From Nonlabens arenilitoris (lineage in GTDB: Bacteria > Bacteroidota > Bacteroidia > Flavobacteriales > Flavobacteriaceae): a DNA stretch of 64,000 nucleotides. Below the pieces are notes generated by a model. That model worked only from the letters and a program-made list of their open reading frames with translations. It was not told the origin of the DNA and made no database searches. Position numbers and translations under genes: made by a program. Of the stretch, positions 49,247 to 58,971 are shown piece by piece (the stretch's first letter is position 1; each line of letters opens with the position of its first letter). The stretch covers positions 2,307,501 to 2,371,500 of the forward strand of contig NZ_MTPW01000001.1 of NCBI RefSeq assembly GCF_002954765.1, written 5' to 3'.

Positions 49247-50314
49247 CTAATAACGATAAACAATGGCGTTAATATTCATACCAGCACCTACACTAGCAAA
49301 CATAACTACATCACCTTTTTCTACTTTGTGTTGAGGCATTTTACCACGTACTACTAGATCCATCACAGTAGGTACAGTTGCTACAGAGCTATTCCCAAGT
49401 TTATGAATAATCATAGGCATGATATCACGCGGCACTTCCATGTCATATAATTTGTAGAAACGTTCTACTATAGCCTCATCCATTTTTTCATTTGCTTGAT
49501 GTATAAAGATTTTTTTCAAATCTTTAATATCTACACCAGCCTGATCCATAGCGGCTTTCATACCTTCAGGAACTTTAGAGAGTGCAAAGTTGTAAATACG
49601 ACGACCATACATTTTAATGTATTTAGTCTTGTCTTGTAGATCTTTATTGTAAGAAGTTTCATTAAAAATGAAAAAAGCTTCTTCTTCAGTATAAGTGGCT
49701 GTTGCCTGTCCTAAGATACCATGTTCATCGCTGCTAGGTTCAACCACCACGGCACCTGCACCGTCAGAATAGATCATAGAATCACGGTCATGTGGATCTA
49801 CCACACGTGATAGTGCCTCTGCACCTATGACTAGAACTTTTTTTGCGAGTCCAGACTTGATAAAAGAATCTGCTTGTGTAAGACCTAAAACCCATCCTGG
49901 ACAACCAAATAGCACATCATAAGCAACACAGGCAGGATTTTTAATTCCTAGTTTATTTTTAACCCGACTCGCAAGACTAGGGACCATGTCACTAGAGCCA
50001 CCATCAGGTTTTACATCGCCGTAGTTGTGGGCAACAATTATAAAGTCTAATGTTTCTGGGTCACACCTTGCATCTTCTATAGCTTTTTGTGCCGCATAAG
50101 TTGCGATATCACTGGTCATGAGTTTATCGTCCATATATCGACGTTCTTCAATACCTGTGATAGCCACAAATTTTTCAATTATGGTAGCATTATCACTACC
50201 GAAGGAACTACCATCATTATTAAGGAACTCATGATTCATGAATTCTTCATTTTTTCTCACTACATCAGGTATATGACTACCTACTCCTGTAATTTTTGCT
50301 CTCATGTTCATCAA
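49247..50314 (-). CDS. 3-oxoacyl-ACP synthase III-like ketoacyl synthase
   Basis: The 355-residue thiolase-fold protein has Cys138 (VLFGCPGW), His272 (IFIHQAN) and Asn308 (KLGNSS), the FabH catalytic triad. It is longer than typical FabH (about 320-330), with the N-terminal insertion NHEFLNNDGSSFGSDNATIIEKF. This type is common in Bacteroidota, where one of several FabH-like paralogues primes fatty acids or makes pigments or flexirubin-type products. A second FabH is expected elsewhere. The role cannot be set by sequence alone. Confidence 0.85.
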   Translation of the reverse strand: MMNMRAKITGVGSHIPDVVRKNEEFMNHEFLNNDGSSFGSDNATIIEKFVAITGIEERRYMDDKLMTSDIATYAAQKAIEDARCDPETLDFIIVAHNYGDVKPDGGSSDMVPSLASRVKNKLGIKNPACVAYDVLFGCPGWVLGLTQADSFIKSGLAKKVLVIGAEALSRVVDPHDRDSMIYSDGAGAVVVEPSSDEHGILGQATATYTEEEAFFIFNETSYNKDLQDKTKYIKMYGRRIYNFALSKVPEGMKAAMDQAGVDIKDLKKIFIHQANEKMDEAIVERFYKLYDMEVPRDIMPMIIHKLGNSSVATVPTVMDLVVRGKMPQHKVEKGDVVMFASVGAGMNINAIVYRY

Positions 50315-50845
50315 CTTGTAAGGACAAAAAAAGTGATAAATGCGATGTTTTCCTAATAATTGAAAGCTTAATATATAGAACTTTTCTGTTGTTTAAGAAT
50401 TTGCTAAGTTTTTGATTGTTTTGTTGCGAATAATACAATGCGTTGCATAGGAAATCAACGATTTGCTCATTTATTGCTATACATTTAATACATTGTATTA
50501 GAGTTTGCTGACGTCTCAGGTATTGCTGGTTCGCGTTCTAAGTCTTTACCTATATTTTGTATGACTCATAATTGTATATACTAGGTTATTTATTTTGATC
50601 ATTTAACACTTTACCAACGTACGTGTGCTTCACAGGATATTTTTAATTAACTAAATAATTTTTCGTAAAGAAACGATTACATGTTTTGCAATAACATGTT
50701 TGGATTCGAAGAGTTTTAAGTGCTTTAGCTTAAAAATAGTTACTATCATCATGAGTCACAGTACATTTAAAACAACTAAATTTAGATTTAATACACACCA
50801 AAATCCTTATTAACCTATGTAGACGACTTTCAAAACGATTTAATA
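50315..50845. other. Non-coding intergenic stretch of about 530 bp
   Basis: No credible ORF, tRNA or IS fragment was seen. The one noteworthy element is an inverted repeat ACATGTT / AACATGT (50679-50699) with a central TTGCAAT. The stretch is AT-rich. It contains the promoter region of the FabH-like gene at its left end and the 3' end of the lipoprotein gene to its right. Confidence 0.6.
50679..50699. promoter_or_regulatory. Inverted repeat, possible operator
   Basis: ACATGTT (50679-50685) and AACATGT (50693-50699) flank TTGCAAT, which is itself nearly palindromic. It lies about 365 bp from the FabH-like start, so a target is not obvious. Confidence 0.35.
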
Positions 50846-51909
50846 CTATAAAATTCCAAGTATGTTTTGTATTGAGAGATTAATATTTTGGGCATTTGGT
50901 AATTCGATAATACCAAAGGTTTCTTCGGTCAAATTGAATTTTAAAATAGAACTCTGAGGTATATAATAAATACTTTCATCAAATTCAAAAATACGAGCAG
51001 AAATGTAATATTCATTAGTTTCATCATTATAATATATCAAGTTGTTGGTATCTGCAGCCATTGAATAAAAAGAGTTAGTTGCGGTAACAGGGAAAGATGA
51101 AGCCAAAATATCATTAAAAGTATTATTGGAAAAAAAGAAAATGAAAATTGAGTTGAATTATTTGAAGTAGTGTTTACACACACAAACTGATCTTGATTTG
51201 GATCAATTAAACTAATGTTTCTGATTCTTCTTGGAGAATTACTTTCATTATGTAAAATTGTTTTTTGAGAAGTTGTTACGTTGACTTTAACTAATCTCTG
51301 TAGGTTATCTGTATAATAGATATGATCGTTTGCTACCGCAATTAGACTGATAACCTTTTCAGAATTCTGTGGATTTAGCTGAAAATCATCAAAATATATA
51401 TCAGCTGAATAATCCATTTTATTAATACGAACTACTACGTTAAATGAATCAAAAAAATCCGGATTTTTTGCAAGACAATAAAGAAAATTATCATCTTGTA
51501 TCATTGAACTATCTGAGTCACTAATATTTAAAACTGCATCCTCAACTTGCAAGTTATGTCTTGATACAAATCGTGTTTCAAGATCTAATTCTAATATTTG
51601 ATTATCACTTTCGTCTGGAAATAATGAATTAACAGATTGCACATATACTTTGTTCGAGTCTTTGATAAAGGTTGATGGAGCAATTGAATGAAAATTACCG
51701 TTGTTGAAATCATCATTCGTAGCATAACGAAAAAAATCTGTTTTAATCCCAGTAATTGAATTAATAGTTACTAAAGAAGGACCTCTAGCCACAAGAATCT
51801 CATCTCCCAAATCTACGTCTGTGTTAACATTTGCACCATCATCACTGGAACAAGAAACAAGTAAAACGATAAAGAATGTATAACCGACTATATATTTTTT
51901 CAAAAACAT
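50846..51909 (-). pseudogene. Uncharacterised lipoprotein split by a -1 frameshift
   Basis: The N-terminal part begins MFLKKYIVGYTFFIVLLVSC (lipobox) and continues as a beta-rich, WD/propeller-like sequence (ILELDLETRFVSRHNLQ, NDHIYYTDNLQRLVKVNV, NNLIYYNDETNEYYISA). Near 51133 the frame changes: one missing base in a run of seven (51130-51136) gives a hydrophobic, non-family tail. Adding one base restores FSFSFFSNNTFNDILASSF and the reading continues to 50846. It is either a real frameshift mutation, phase variation or a sequence error. Function unknown; likely an outer-membrane lipoprotein. Confidence 0.78.
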
Positions 51910-51935
51910 AACACTACTTTTAGTAAATATAAATA

Positions 51936-54776
51936 TTATTTAATATACTCTTCCATAGGAGCACAAGTACACATTAAATTACGGTCCCCATAAGCATCGT
52001 CTGCTCTTCGTACAGTAGGCCAGAATTTATTGTCTGCAATGTAGTCTAATGGATATGCTGCTTGTTGTCTCGTGTAAGGTAAATCCCAGTGATCACTAGT
52101 AATCATTTGTAATGTGTGTGGACTATTTTTAAGAACATTATTAGGATTATCACTAGAACATTCTGCAATCTCTTTTCTAATAGAAATCATAGCGTCACAA
52201 AAACGGTCCATTTCTTCTTTAGACTCAGACTCAGTAGGCTCTATCATCATCGTACCGTTTACTGGGAACGATACAGTAGGAGCATGGAAACCATAATCCA
52301 TTAAACGCTTTGCTATATCAACTACCTCAATGCCATGTTCTTTAAAAGGACGACAGTCTATAATCATTTCGTGTGCCGCACGACCTTTCTCGCCAGTATA
52401 TAGACATTCATAGCTGCCTTTAAGTCGCTCTTTAATATAGTTTGCATTGATGATTGCATACTCTGTAGATCTCTTAAGACCTTCGGCTCCTAGCATACAG
52501 ATATAGCCATAAGAAATTAAACAAACTGATGCACTACCGAAAGGTGCTGCACTGATAGGTGAAATAGCTTGATCGCCACCTGTAGGTATGATAGGATTGC
52601 TAGGTAAAAATGGAACCAATTGCGGAGCCACACATATAGGACCTACACCAGGTCCACCACCACCATGTGGGATAGCAAATGTTTTGTGTAAGTTAAGGTG
52701 ACATACATCTGCACCGATGTTACCAGGATTAGTAAGTCCTACCTGTGCATTCATATTTGCACCGTCCATATAAACTTGTCCTCCATTCTCGTGGATGATA
52801 CTGGTGATTTCCTTAATAGCACTTTCATAAACACCATGTGTGGATGGATATGTAACCATTAATGCACTTAAATTGTCTTTATGTTTAAGAGCTTTTTCTC
52901 GTAAATCATCTACATCAATGTTTCCATTTTCTAACGCTTTAGTAACGACTACCTTCATACCTGCCATTACTGCACTAGCTGGATTAGTACCATGCGCACT
53001 AGATGGAATTAAACAAATATCTCTGTGGTGATCTCCACGACTGTGGTGATAAGCTCGTATTGCCATTAATCCGGCAAATTCACCTTGTGCACCAGAATTA
53101 GGTTGTAGAGAAGTACCCGCAAAACCAGTTGCTTCATTTAATTGAAGTTCTAGTTTTTTCAACATTTCTTGATAACCTTGCGCTTGATCTACCGGTACAA
53201 AAGGATGGATGTTTCCCCATTGAGGATTAGAGAGTGGAAGCATTTCTGCAGCCGCATTCAATTTCATCGTACAAGAACCTAGTGCAATCATAGAATGATT
53301 TAATGCTAAATCTTTACGTTCTAGTTTTTTGATATAACGCATTAATTCTGTCTCTGAATGATAGGAATTAAATACCTCATAAGTCATAAAATCTGTTTGA
53401 CGACCAGTTCCTAGATGAGTGCTTTCTAAAAGTTTAGTAATAGGAGTAAAGTCTTTGTTTACCGCTTTCGCGAAAGCGGAAACAACATCATTCAAGTCTG
53501 TCAAAGAAGTAGTTTCATTTAAAGAAACCTGAACTGTTTCAGCATCTGGATAATAGAAATTGATTTCTAAAGCCAAAGCCTCTTTTTTGACAGCCTCGGC
53601 ATCTACTTTAAAACTTAAAGTGTCAAAGTAATTCTCATTAGTCTGATAGATTCCTAGATTTTCAACAGCATCTGCAAGAGTGGCTGTTTGGGCGTGTAAT
53701 TTATTTGCGATAAACTTCAAACCACGTGGTCCATGATAAACACCATACATACCTGCCATTACTGCTAGTAACACTTGAGCTGTACATATGTTTGAAGTTG
53801 CTTTGTCTCTTTTAATGTGTTGCTCGCGCGTTTGTAAAGCCATGCGCAAGGCACGTTTTCCATCAGTATCTTTAGTAACACCTATGATACGACCTGGGAT
53901 TTGTCTCTTGTATTCTTCTCGAGTAGCAAAGTAAGCTGCATGCGGTCCACCATAACCTAATGGAATTCCAAAACGTTGTGTTGTTCCCACAACCACATCT
54001 GCGCCCCAATGTCCTGGAGCTTCTAATACTACTAAGGAAAGGATGTCTGCAGCAACAGCAACACGAATATTATTTTCTTGACATTTTTTTGCAAATGCAG
54101 TATAATCGACTACGTTACCACTAGCACCAGGATATTGTAAAAGGATCGCATAATAGCCATCGTTCATATCCATATCTTGTGGATTACCTTCCACTAATTC
54201 AATTCCTAGTGGAATGGCACGAGTTTTTAATAATTCCTTTGTTTGTGGTAAGGTGTCTTGATCTACAAAGAATTTTACAACATTATCTTTTTTCTGAGCT
54301 CTTTCTCTTACTGAGAAAAGTAGAGTCATCGCTTCGGCAGCTGCCGTTGACTCATCAAGTAAAGAAGCGTTTGCTAGCTCCATTCCCGTTAAATCAGTGA
54401 TCATTGTCTGGAAATTCAATAGAGCCTCTAGACGACCTTGTGCAATCTCTGCTTGATAAGGTGTGTATGCTGTATACCATCCTGGGTTTTCCAAAATATT
54501 TCTTTGGATCACCGCTGGTGTAATCGGTGCATTATATCCTAGACCTATGTAGGATCTATATTGCTTATTCTTATCGCCTAATTTTTTAATATGAGATAAA
54601 AACTCATATTCACTCATGGCTGGATCTAGCTGTAAATCCTGTTGAAGGCGTATGTTTTCTGGGACGGTTTCATAAACTAGCTGGTCAATAGATTCTACAC
54701 CTATTGTTTCTAGCATGGGCGCAAGGTCTGATTTGCGAGGTCCGATATGTCTTAGGGCAAAACGATCTGTATTCAT
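51936..54776 (-). CDS. gcvP: Glycine dehydrogenase (decarboxylating), P-protein
   Basis: The 946-residue PLP enzyme decarboxylates glycine and passes the aminomethyl group to the H-protein lipoyl arm in the glycine cleavage system. The PLP lysine is in HLNLHKTFAIPHGGGGPGVGP; fused halves (N: FALRHIGPRKSDL, YNAPITPAVIQRNILENPGWYTAYTPYQ; C: FVPVDQAQGYQEML, SAHGTNPASAVMAGMKVVV) match the undivided form. A palindrome copy encodes AFAKA at codons 434-438. A -7 element (54806-54813) precedes the gene. gcvT and gcvH are not in the window. Confidence 0.98.
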   Translation of the reverse strand: MNTDRFALRHIGPRKSDLAPMLETIGVESIDQLVYETVPENIRLQQDLQLDPAMSEYEFLSHIKKLGDKNKQYRSYIGLGYNAPITPAVIQRNILENPGWYTAYTPYQAEIAQGRLEALLNFQTMITDLTGMELANASLLDESTAAAEAMTLLFSVRERAQKKDNVVKFFVDQDTLPQTKELLKTRAIPLGIELVEGNPQDMDMNDGYYAILLQYPGASGNVVDYTAFAKKCQENNIRVAVAADILSLVVLEAPGHWGADVVVGTTQRFGIPLGYGGPHAAYFATREEYKRQIPGRIIGVTKDTDGKRALRMALQTREQHIKRDKATSNICTAQVLLAVMAGMYGVYHGPRGLKFIANKLHAQTATLADAVENLGIYQTNENYFDTLSFKVDAEAVKKEALALEINFYYPDAETVQVSLNETTSLTDLNDVVSAFAKAVNKDFTPITKLLESTHLGTGRQTDFMTYEVFNSYHSETELMRYIKKLERKDLALNHSMIALGSCTMKLNAAAEMLPLSNPQWGNIHPFVPVDQAQGYQEMLKKLELQLNEATGFAGTSLQPNSGAQGEFAGLMAIRAYHHSRGDHHRDICLIPSSAHGTNPASAVMAGMKVVVTKALENGNIDVDDLREKALKHKDNLSALMVTYPSTHGVYESAIKEITSIIHENGGQVYMDGANMNAQVGLTNPGNIGADVCHLNLHKTFAIPHGGGGPGVGPICVAPQLVPFLPSNPIIPTGGDQAISPISAAPFGSASVCLISYGYICMLGAEGLKRSTEYAIINANYIKERLKGSYECLYTGEKGRAAHEMIIDCRPFKEHGIEVVDIAKRLMDYGFHAPTVSFPVNGTMMIEPTESESKEEMDRFCDAMISIRKEIAECSSDNPNNVLKNSPHTLQMITSDHWDLPYTRQQAAYPLDYIADNKFWPTVRRADDAYGDRNLMCTCAPMEEYIK
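53462..53479. repeat. Dispersed palindrome copy 9 (18 bp)
   Basis: CCGCTTTCGCGAAAGCGG is a perfect 18-bp palindrome inside gcvP and is read as SAFAKAV. Confidence 0.95.
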
Positions 54777-54805
54777 AGTACTTATATGGTCTATTTGAGA
54801 TAGTG

Positions 54806-54813
54806 CAAAAGTA
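54806..54813 (-). promoter_or_regulatory. -7 promoter element of gcvP
   Basis: The minus strand reads TACTTTTG followed by CAC, the same form as the glnN and ABC-F promoters, about 29 bp before the ATG. No glycine riboswitch is visible in the short leader. Confidence 0.55.
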
Positions 54814-54909
54814 GTCGTTTAAGACTTTTAAACTAACAAGCGTTCGCAAGAAATGGATGTATTTTTCAACCTTTTTAACCTAGTTATTAACTATGCGCTG
54901 TAAATTTGA

Positions 54910-55764
54910 ATGATGAGGTTATTGAAAATAATTCTGGACTTTTATATACGTAGTAGTTTACACGTAGCGATTTGCTTTGTAGCTTTAGCAATTGTTTATA
55001 ATGGTACACATGGATTGTATGTGCCTATTCATTATTATATATTTCTTTTTTGCTGTGCTATTGCTGGATATAACTTGATTAAATACGGTTTTATATGGCT
55101 TAAAAAGCCACTAGGATTTAACTTCATCCTTAAGTTGTTGTCTTTTATGGCAACAGTAGTTGCTTTAGCAATGTTAATAAAGCTAGAAATAGGTAAATAT
55201 GCATTGATCTTATTAATGATAATTACTGCAATCAACATGTTATATGTTTTACCTATTTGGAAAGGTCATGGATTAAGGTACAGTCCATTTTTTAAATTGT
55301 TTTCTGTTTCAATTGTTTGGGCTATTTTAATTATTGCGATACCTCAATTTTTATATTATGAAACTACTCCCGTAACTTATTTAATTGATGATTATAGATT
55401 ACATTTTTTTGTAAGCAATTATGTTGAGCTACATACCTTAAAAATATTTGTATTAGTCATTGCCCTTTGTATTCCTTTTGAAATTAGAGACTTAAAATAT
55501 GATGAGGAACAACTACAGACATTACCACAGGTACTAGGAGTCCAAGTATCTAAATATATCGGGCTGTGTTTATGTGGACTTTATCTCTTATTGCTGTTCT
55601 TTCAAAAATTTAAAATTGAAGATATTCAATACAGCGAGATTATGATGATTATTATAACTGGAGTAGCTATATGGTTTTCAGATAAGTTTAAATCAGACTA
55701 TTATGCCAGTTTTTTTATAGAAGCTATTCCATTAATATGGTTAGTAATGTATTGCATTTTATAA
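54910..55764 (+). CDS. Polytopic membrane protein, UbiA-like
   Basis: The 284-residue protein has about eight transmembrane segments. IPFEIRDLKYDEEQLQTLPQVLG (residues 189-210) resembles the second Asp-rich motif of UbiA prenyltransferases (DIRDxxxD... TLPxxLG). The first motif, normally NDxxDxxxD, is replaced by AGYNLIKY near residue 55. It may be an inactive or altered prenyltransferase, or just share the fold. No quinone or haem O gene is adjacent. Confidence 0.6.
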   Translation: MMRLLKIILDFYIRSSLHVAICFVALAIVYNGTHGLYVPIHYYIFLFCCAIAGYNLIKYGFIWLKKPLGFNFILKLLSFMATVVALAMLIKLEIGKYALILLMIITAINMLYVLPIWKGHGLRYSPFFKLFSVSIVWAILIIAIPQFLYYETTPVTYLIDDYRLHFFVSNYVELHTLKIFVLVIALCIPFEIRDLKYDEEQLQTLPQVLGVQVSKYIGLCLCGLYLLLLFFQKFKIEDIQYSEIMMIIITGVAIWFSDKFKSDYYASFFIEAIPLIWLVMYCIL

Positions 55765-55766
55765 AC

Positions 55767-56012
55767 CTACTTATTCATAGCATCTTTAAGTTTTTTCTTA
55801 ATAGAATTTTTCTGAGACTTAGACAGTTTAACCCATCCTAGACTATTGATTGTTCTTGAAAATAAGCGTGACTTTTTATCAAAGCTTCTACATCCTAGAC
55901 AATGTCCATGATGTAATTTTATCCTAAATTTTTCTTTAGGAGAAAGATCATTATACTGATCTCTAGTGCTTAAAATACTCGCCTCATCACACGAGATAAA
56001 AATTCTACTCAT
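55767..56012 (-). CDS. Small zinc-binding anti-sigma-like protein
   Basis: The 81-residue protein has the anti-sigma zinc pattern: Cys8 (ISCDEAS) and His34-x3-Cys38-x2-Cys41 (HHGHCLGC), with SILSTRDQYNDLSPKEKFRIKLH resembling ZAS-domain helices. There is no membrane helix, so it is a soluble anti-sigma factor or regulator, unlike typical membrane-bound ones. It lies 3 bp downstream of the ECF sigma gene and is co-transcribed with it. The signal is probably redox or metal-related but this is inference. Confidence 0.78.
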   Translation of the reverse strand: MSRIFISCDEASILSTRDQYNDLSPKEKFRIKLHHGHCLGCRSFDKKSRLFSRTINSLGWVKLSKSQKNSIKKKLKDAMNK

Positions 56013-56015
56013 TTT

Positions 56016-56579
56016 TTAATCCTTCTTATACCATTTGCTATTCAAGCAATCCATCAACTGTACACGCGCACGGTGGATGATTACCCATAGGTTGGACGCT
56101 GTGATATCATGTTCCTTACAGATAGTTTCAGTATCCAACTTGTCAATGGTTTTCTGGACAAATATAGTTGCATATCTCTCGGGTAAGGCAGCAATACATT
56201 CATTTAATGCTACACCTAGTTCTTTTTGTTCAATTTCATCTTCAACATTAGGATTACGCAGGTCTCTAACCTGTTCTTCCATCCAGTCACCGTTTTGATC
56301 ATTATTATCTAGGTAACTCATCCGCACTTCGGCCTGACCTTTTTTTGAGTTAGACTTACGATAATGATCTATAATTTTACGTTTGAGTATAGAGATCAAC
56401 CAGGTACGTTCTGTCGATTGACCTTTAAATCTATGAGCACTTTTTAAACCTGCCAGAAAGGTCTCAGACACCAGGTCTTGAGCCATAATAGAGTCGTTAA
56501 CTCTAGAAATGGTAAAGTTGAAAAGGTAGTCGCCATAACGGTCTACCCATTTTTCAGGTATTAATTTTACTTCTGGCAT
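56016..56579 (-). CDS. ECF RNA polymerase sigma factor
   Basis: The 187-residue protein has sigma region 2 (YGDYLFNFTISRVNDSIMAQDLVSETFLAGLKSAHRFKGQSTERTWLISILKRKIIDHYRK) and region 4 (ALNECIAALPERYATIFVQKTIDKLDTETICKEHDITASNLWVIIHRAR), with no regions 1 or 3. It directs transcription of a stress regulon. The downstream zinc protein is its likely anti-sigma. It lies 7 bp downstream of the M3 peptidase gene on the same strand. Confidence 0.93.
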   Translation of the reverse strand: MPEVKLIPEKWVDRYGDYLFNFTISRVNDSIMAQDLVSETFLAGLKSAHRFKGQSTERTWLISILKRKIIDHYRKSNSKKGQAEVRMSYLDNNDQNGDWMEEQVRDLRNPNVEDEIEQKELGVALNECIAALPERYATIFVQKTIDKLDTETICKEHDITASNLWVIIHRARVQLMDCLNSKWYKKD

Positions 56580-56586
56580 CGTTTAT

Positions 56587-58647
56587 TTATGTGACGAGTC
56601 CTGCTCTTTTAAGCAAGGCATCTATTTTAGGTTCGCTTCCACGGAAACGTTTATATAATAACATAGGGTTTTGTGTTCCTCCTTTTGATAAAATATGATC
56701 TTTAAAACTGGTTGCTGTTGTTCTATCAAAAATCCCTTTCTCTTTAAATAACTCAAAGGCATCGGCATCTAATACTTCTGCCCATTTATAACTGTAATAT
56801 CCTGCACTGTATCCACCTTGAAAAATATGTCCAAAGGCCGTACTCATACAACTTGAAGAAACATCTGGATACAAATCTGTTTTTTCAAAAACGGTTCTTT
56901 CGTGACCTTTTACATCTGTAATATCTGATGGATTAATACCATGCCAGCTCATATCTAGCATACCAAAAGATAACTGTCTTAAGGTCTGTAAACCTTCTTG
57001 AAAGTTTGCTGCTTTTTTAATTTTTTCAATATACTCTAGTGGTATGACTTCGTCAGTTTCATAATGTCTAGCAAAAATTTCTAATGCTTCCTTTTCATAA
57101 CACCAATTCTCTAAAATCTGGCTGGGTAATTCTACAAAATCCCAGTAAACCGATGTTCCAGATAAACTGCGGTATTGCGTGTTTGCTAGCATACCATGTA
57201 GGGCATGACCAAATTCGTGGAACAAAGTAGTAACTTCATTAAAGGTTAATAAGGAAGGTTTTGTTTTTGTAGGTTTAGTAAAATTACAAACGATGGACAC
57301 ATGCGGTCGTACATTTTTTTCATGTTCTACATATTGACTTTTAAAAGAAGTCATCCAGGCACCATTACGTTTTCCTTTACGAGGAAAGAAGTCTGCATAA
57401 AAAATAGAATTTAAACTACCATCCTCATTTTTAACTTCATAAGTCATGACATCTTCATGATACTTATCTATTTGTGTGGATTTTTCAAAACTTAATCCAA
57501 AAAGACGATTTGCCACCTCAAACGCGCCATCGATTACATTTTCTAGTTTAAAATAAGGTTTTAATAATTCATCATCTAGTTCAAAGAGTTGTTTCTTCAA
57601 CTTCTCAGCATAGTAAGCGGCATCCCATTTTTGCAATTTTGTGATAGGTTCGCTCACATCAGATTTTGAAGCTGCAGCTATGGCAAAATTTTGTAATTCT
57701 AAAAAGTCACGTTCTGCGGCAGGTTTTGCTTTTTCTAGAATTTCGTTTGAAAATTCCATGACCTTTTCTGGTGTCATAGCCATACGTTCTTCTAGTACAA
57801 AATGGGCATGTGTTTTATAACCTAAAAGTTGTGCTCTTTCATATCTTAAAGTCGCTATTTGAAGCACGTTATCTTGGTTGTCAAAATCGTCTTTAAAAGC
57901 TTTAGACCCAAAAGCTATAGACAATTCTTTACGTAATTCACGATCATCTACATAGGTCATGAACGGTATATAACTAGGGTAGTCTAATGTAAAAATATAT
58001 CCTTCTTTTCCTTTAGCTTTTGCAAGCTCAGCTGCAGCTTCTTTTGCACTTTCTGGTAAACCAGCTAATCTTGAATCATCTGTTAGATGTAATTCAAAAG
58101 CATTAGTTGCCGCTAGTACATTCTCACCAAATTTTAAGGTCAACTGGGATAGTTGGCTATCTATTTCGCGTAAGCGTGATTTTTTATCTTCACTTAAATT
58201 TGCGCCATTACGTGAGAAACTCTTATACTTTTTGTCTAATAGAGTAGATTGCTCAACATTCAAATCGAGATTCTCTTTAGAATCATAGACCTCTTTAACA
58301 CGTTTAAATAAGTCTTCATTTAACGTGATATCATTACCGAATTGTGACAGCTTAGGACTTATCTCTCTCGCAATACGTTGAATCTCATCGTTAGTCTCTG
58401 CACTGTTAAGATTGAAAAATATACTAGAAATACGACTTAATAAATCACCAGACATGTCTAGCGCCTCAATGGTGTTTTCAAATGTAGGAGTATCTGTATT
58501 ATTAGTTATTGCGTTTATCTCTTTACGAGCTTGATCTATAGCAATATCAAAAGCCTCTTCAAAATGCTCTTCTTTAATTTTTGAAAAAGGAGCAGTGTCT
58601 TGAAAAGTATTAAATTTTTCTAATAAAGGGTTTTTAGTAACACTCAT
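56587..58647 (-). CDS. M3-family oligopeptidase (Dcp/OpdA-like)
   Basis: The 686-residue metallopeptidase has the zinc motif HEFGHALHGML (HExxH) and the downstream glutamate in ENWCYEKEAL. Length and N-terminal helical part (FNTFQDTAPFSKIKEEHFEEAF) fit peptidyl-dipeptidase Dcp or oligopeptidase A. No signal peptide is present, so it cleaves short peptides in the cytosol. The gene is first of a possible three-gene unit with the sigma and anti-sigma genes. Confidence 0.94.
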   Translation of the reverse strand: MSVTKNPLLEKFNTFQDTAPFSKIKEEHFEEAFDIAIDQARKEINAITNNTDTPTFENTIEALDMSGDLLSRISSIFFNLNSAETNDEIQRIAREISPKLSQFGNDITLNEDLFKRVKEVYDSKENLDLNVEQSTLLDKKYKSFSRNGANLSEDKKSRLREIDSQLSQLTLKFGENVLAATNAFELHLTDDSRLAGLPESAKEAAAELAKAKGKEGYIFTLDYPSYIPFMTYVDDRELRKELSIAFGSKAFKDDFDNQDNVLQIATLRYERAQLLGYKTHAHFVLEERMAMTPEKVMEFSNEILEKAKPAAERDFLELQNFAIAAASKSDVSEPITKLQKWDAAYYAEKLKKQLFELDDELLKPYFKLENVIDGAFEVANRLFGLSFEKSTQIDKYHEDVMTYEVKNEDGSLNSIFYADFFPRKGKRNGAWMTSFKSQYVEHEKNVRPHVSIVCNFTKPTKTKPSLLTFNEVTTLFHEFGHALHGMLANTQYRSLSGTSVYWDFVELPSQILENWCYEKEALEIFARHYETDEVIPLEYIEKIKKAANFQEGLQTLRQLSFGMLDMSWHGINPSDITDVKGHERTVFEKTDLYPDVSSSCMSTAFGHIFQGGYSAGYYSYKWAEVLDADAFELFKEKGIFDRTTATSFKDHILSKGGTQNPMLLYKRFRGSEPKIDALLKRAGLVT

Positions 58648-58731
58648 GATATGGTAAAATTAATCTTCAAAAGTCAATATGTTCCATGTAGAACTGTTAA
58701 ACTTTTGTACAAAAAGGTTAAACAAATTTAT

Positions 58732-58971
58732 TTAAATAAAGAAGTAGCCATAGCCGCCTAGTACAATCATTAATATACTGTGTATGATGCCCAGGTAATT
58801 GTATCTAGCTTTTACAAATTGTCTATTGATGATTATAGACATTAAGAAATGAATACCGCCTGCGGTAAGAAACTGCCACTGCGGTGTATATTTATCCAGC
58901 CCCATAATTACAAGCCAAACAAGGGTAAGACCTATGGTAATAATCGATGCTATTTGAAATGATCTAGCCAT
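58732..58971 (-). CDS. Small membrane protein downstream of purE
   Basis: From the ATG at 58969-58971 the product has 79 residues and three predicted helices ([57 protein letters not shown]). The start overlaps the purE stop by 8 bp, so translation is coupled. An upstream in-frame extension is possible but would overlap purE more deeply. Family and function are unknown. Confidence 0.7.
   Translation of the reverse strand: MARSFQIASIITIGLTLVWLVIMGLDKYTPQWQFLTAGGIHFLMSIIINRQFVKARYNYLGIIHSILMIVLGGYGYFFI

Noticed and set aside
50315..50845. Hidden gene or tRNA in the 530-bp gap
   Set aside because: I looked for cloverleaf arms, CCA ends and open frames on both strands and found none convincing.
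54179..54400. Plus-strand reading frame inside gcvP
   Set aside because: It is a shadow of gcvP with no homology, ribosome site or promoter.
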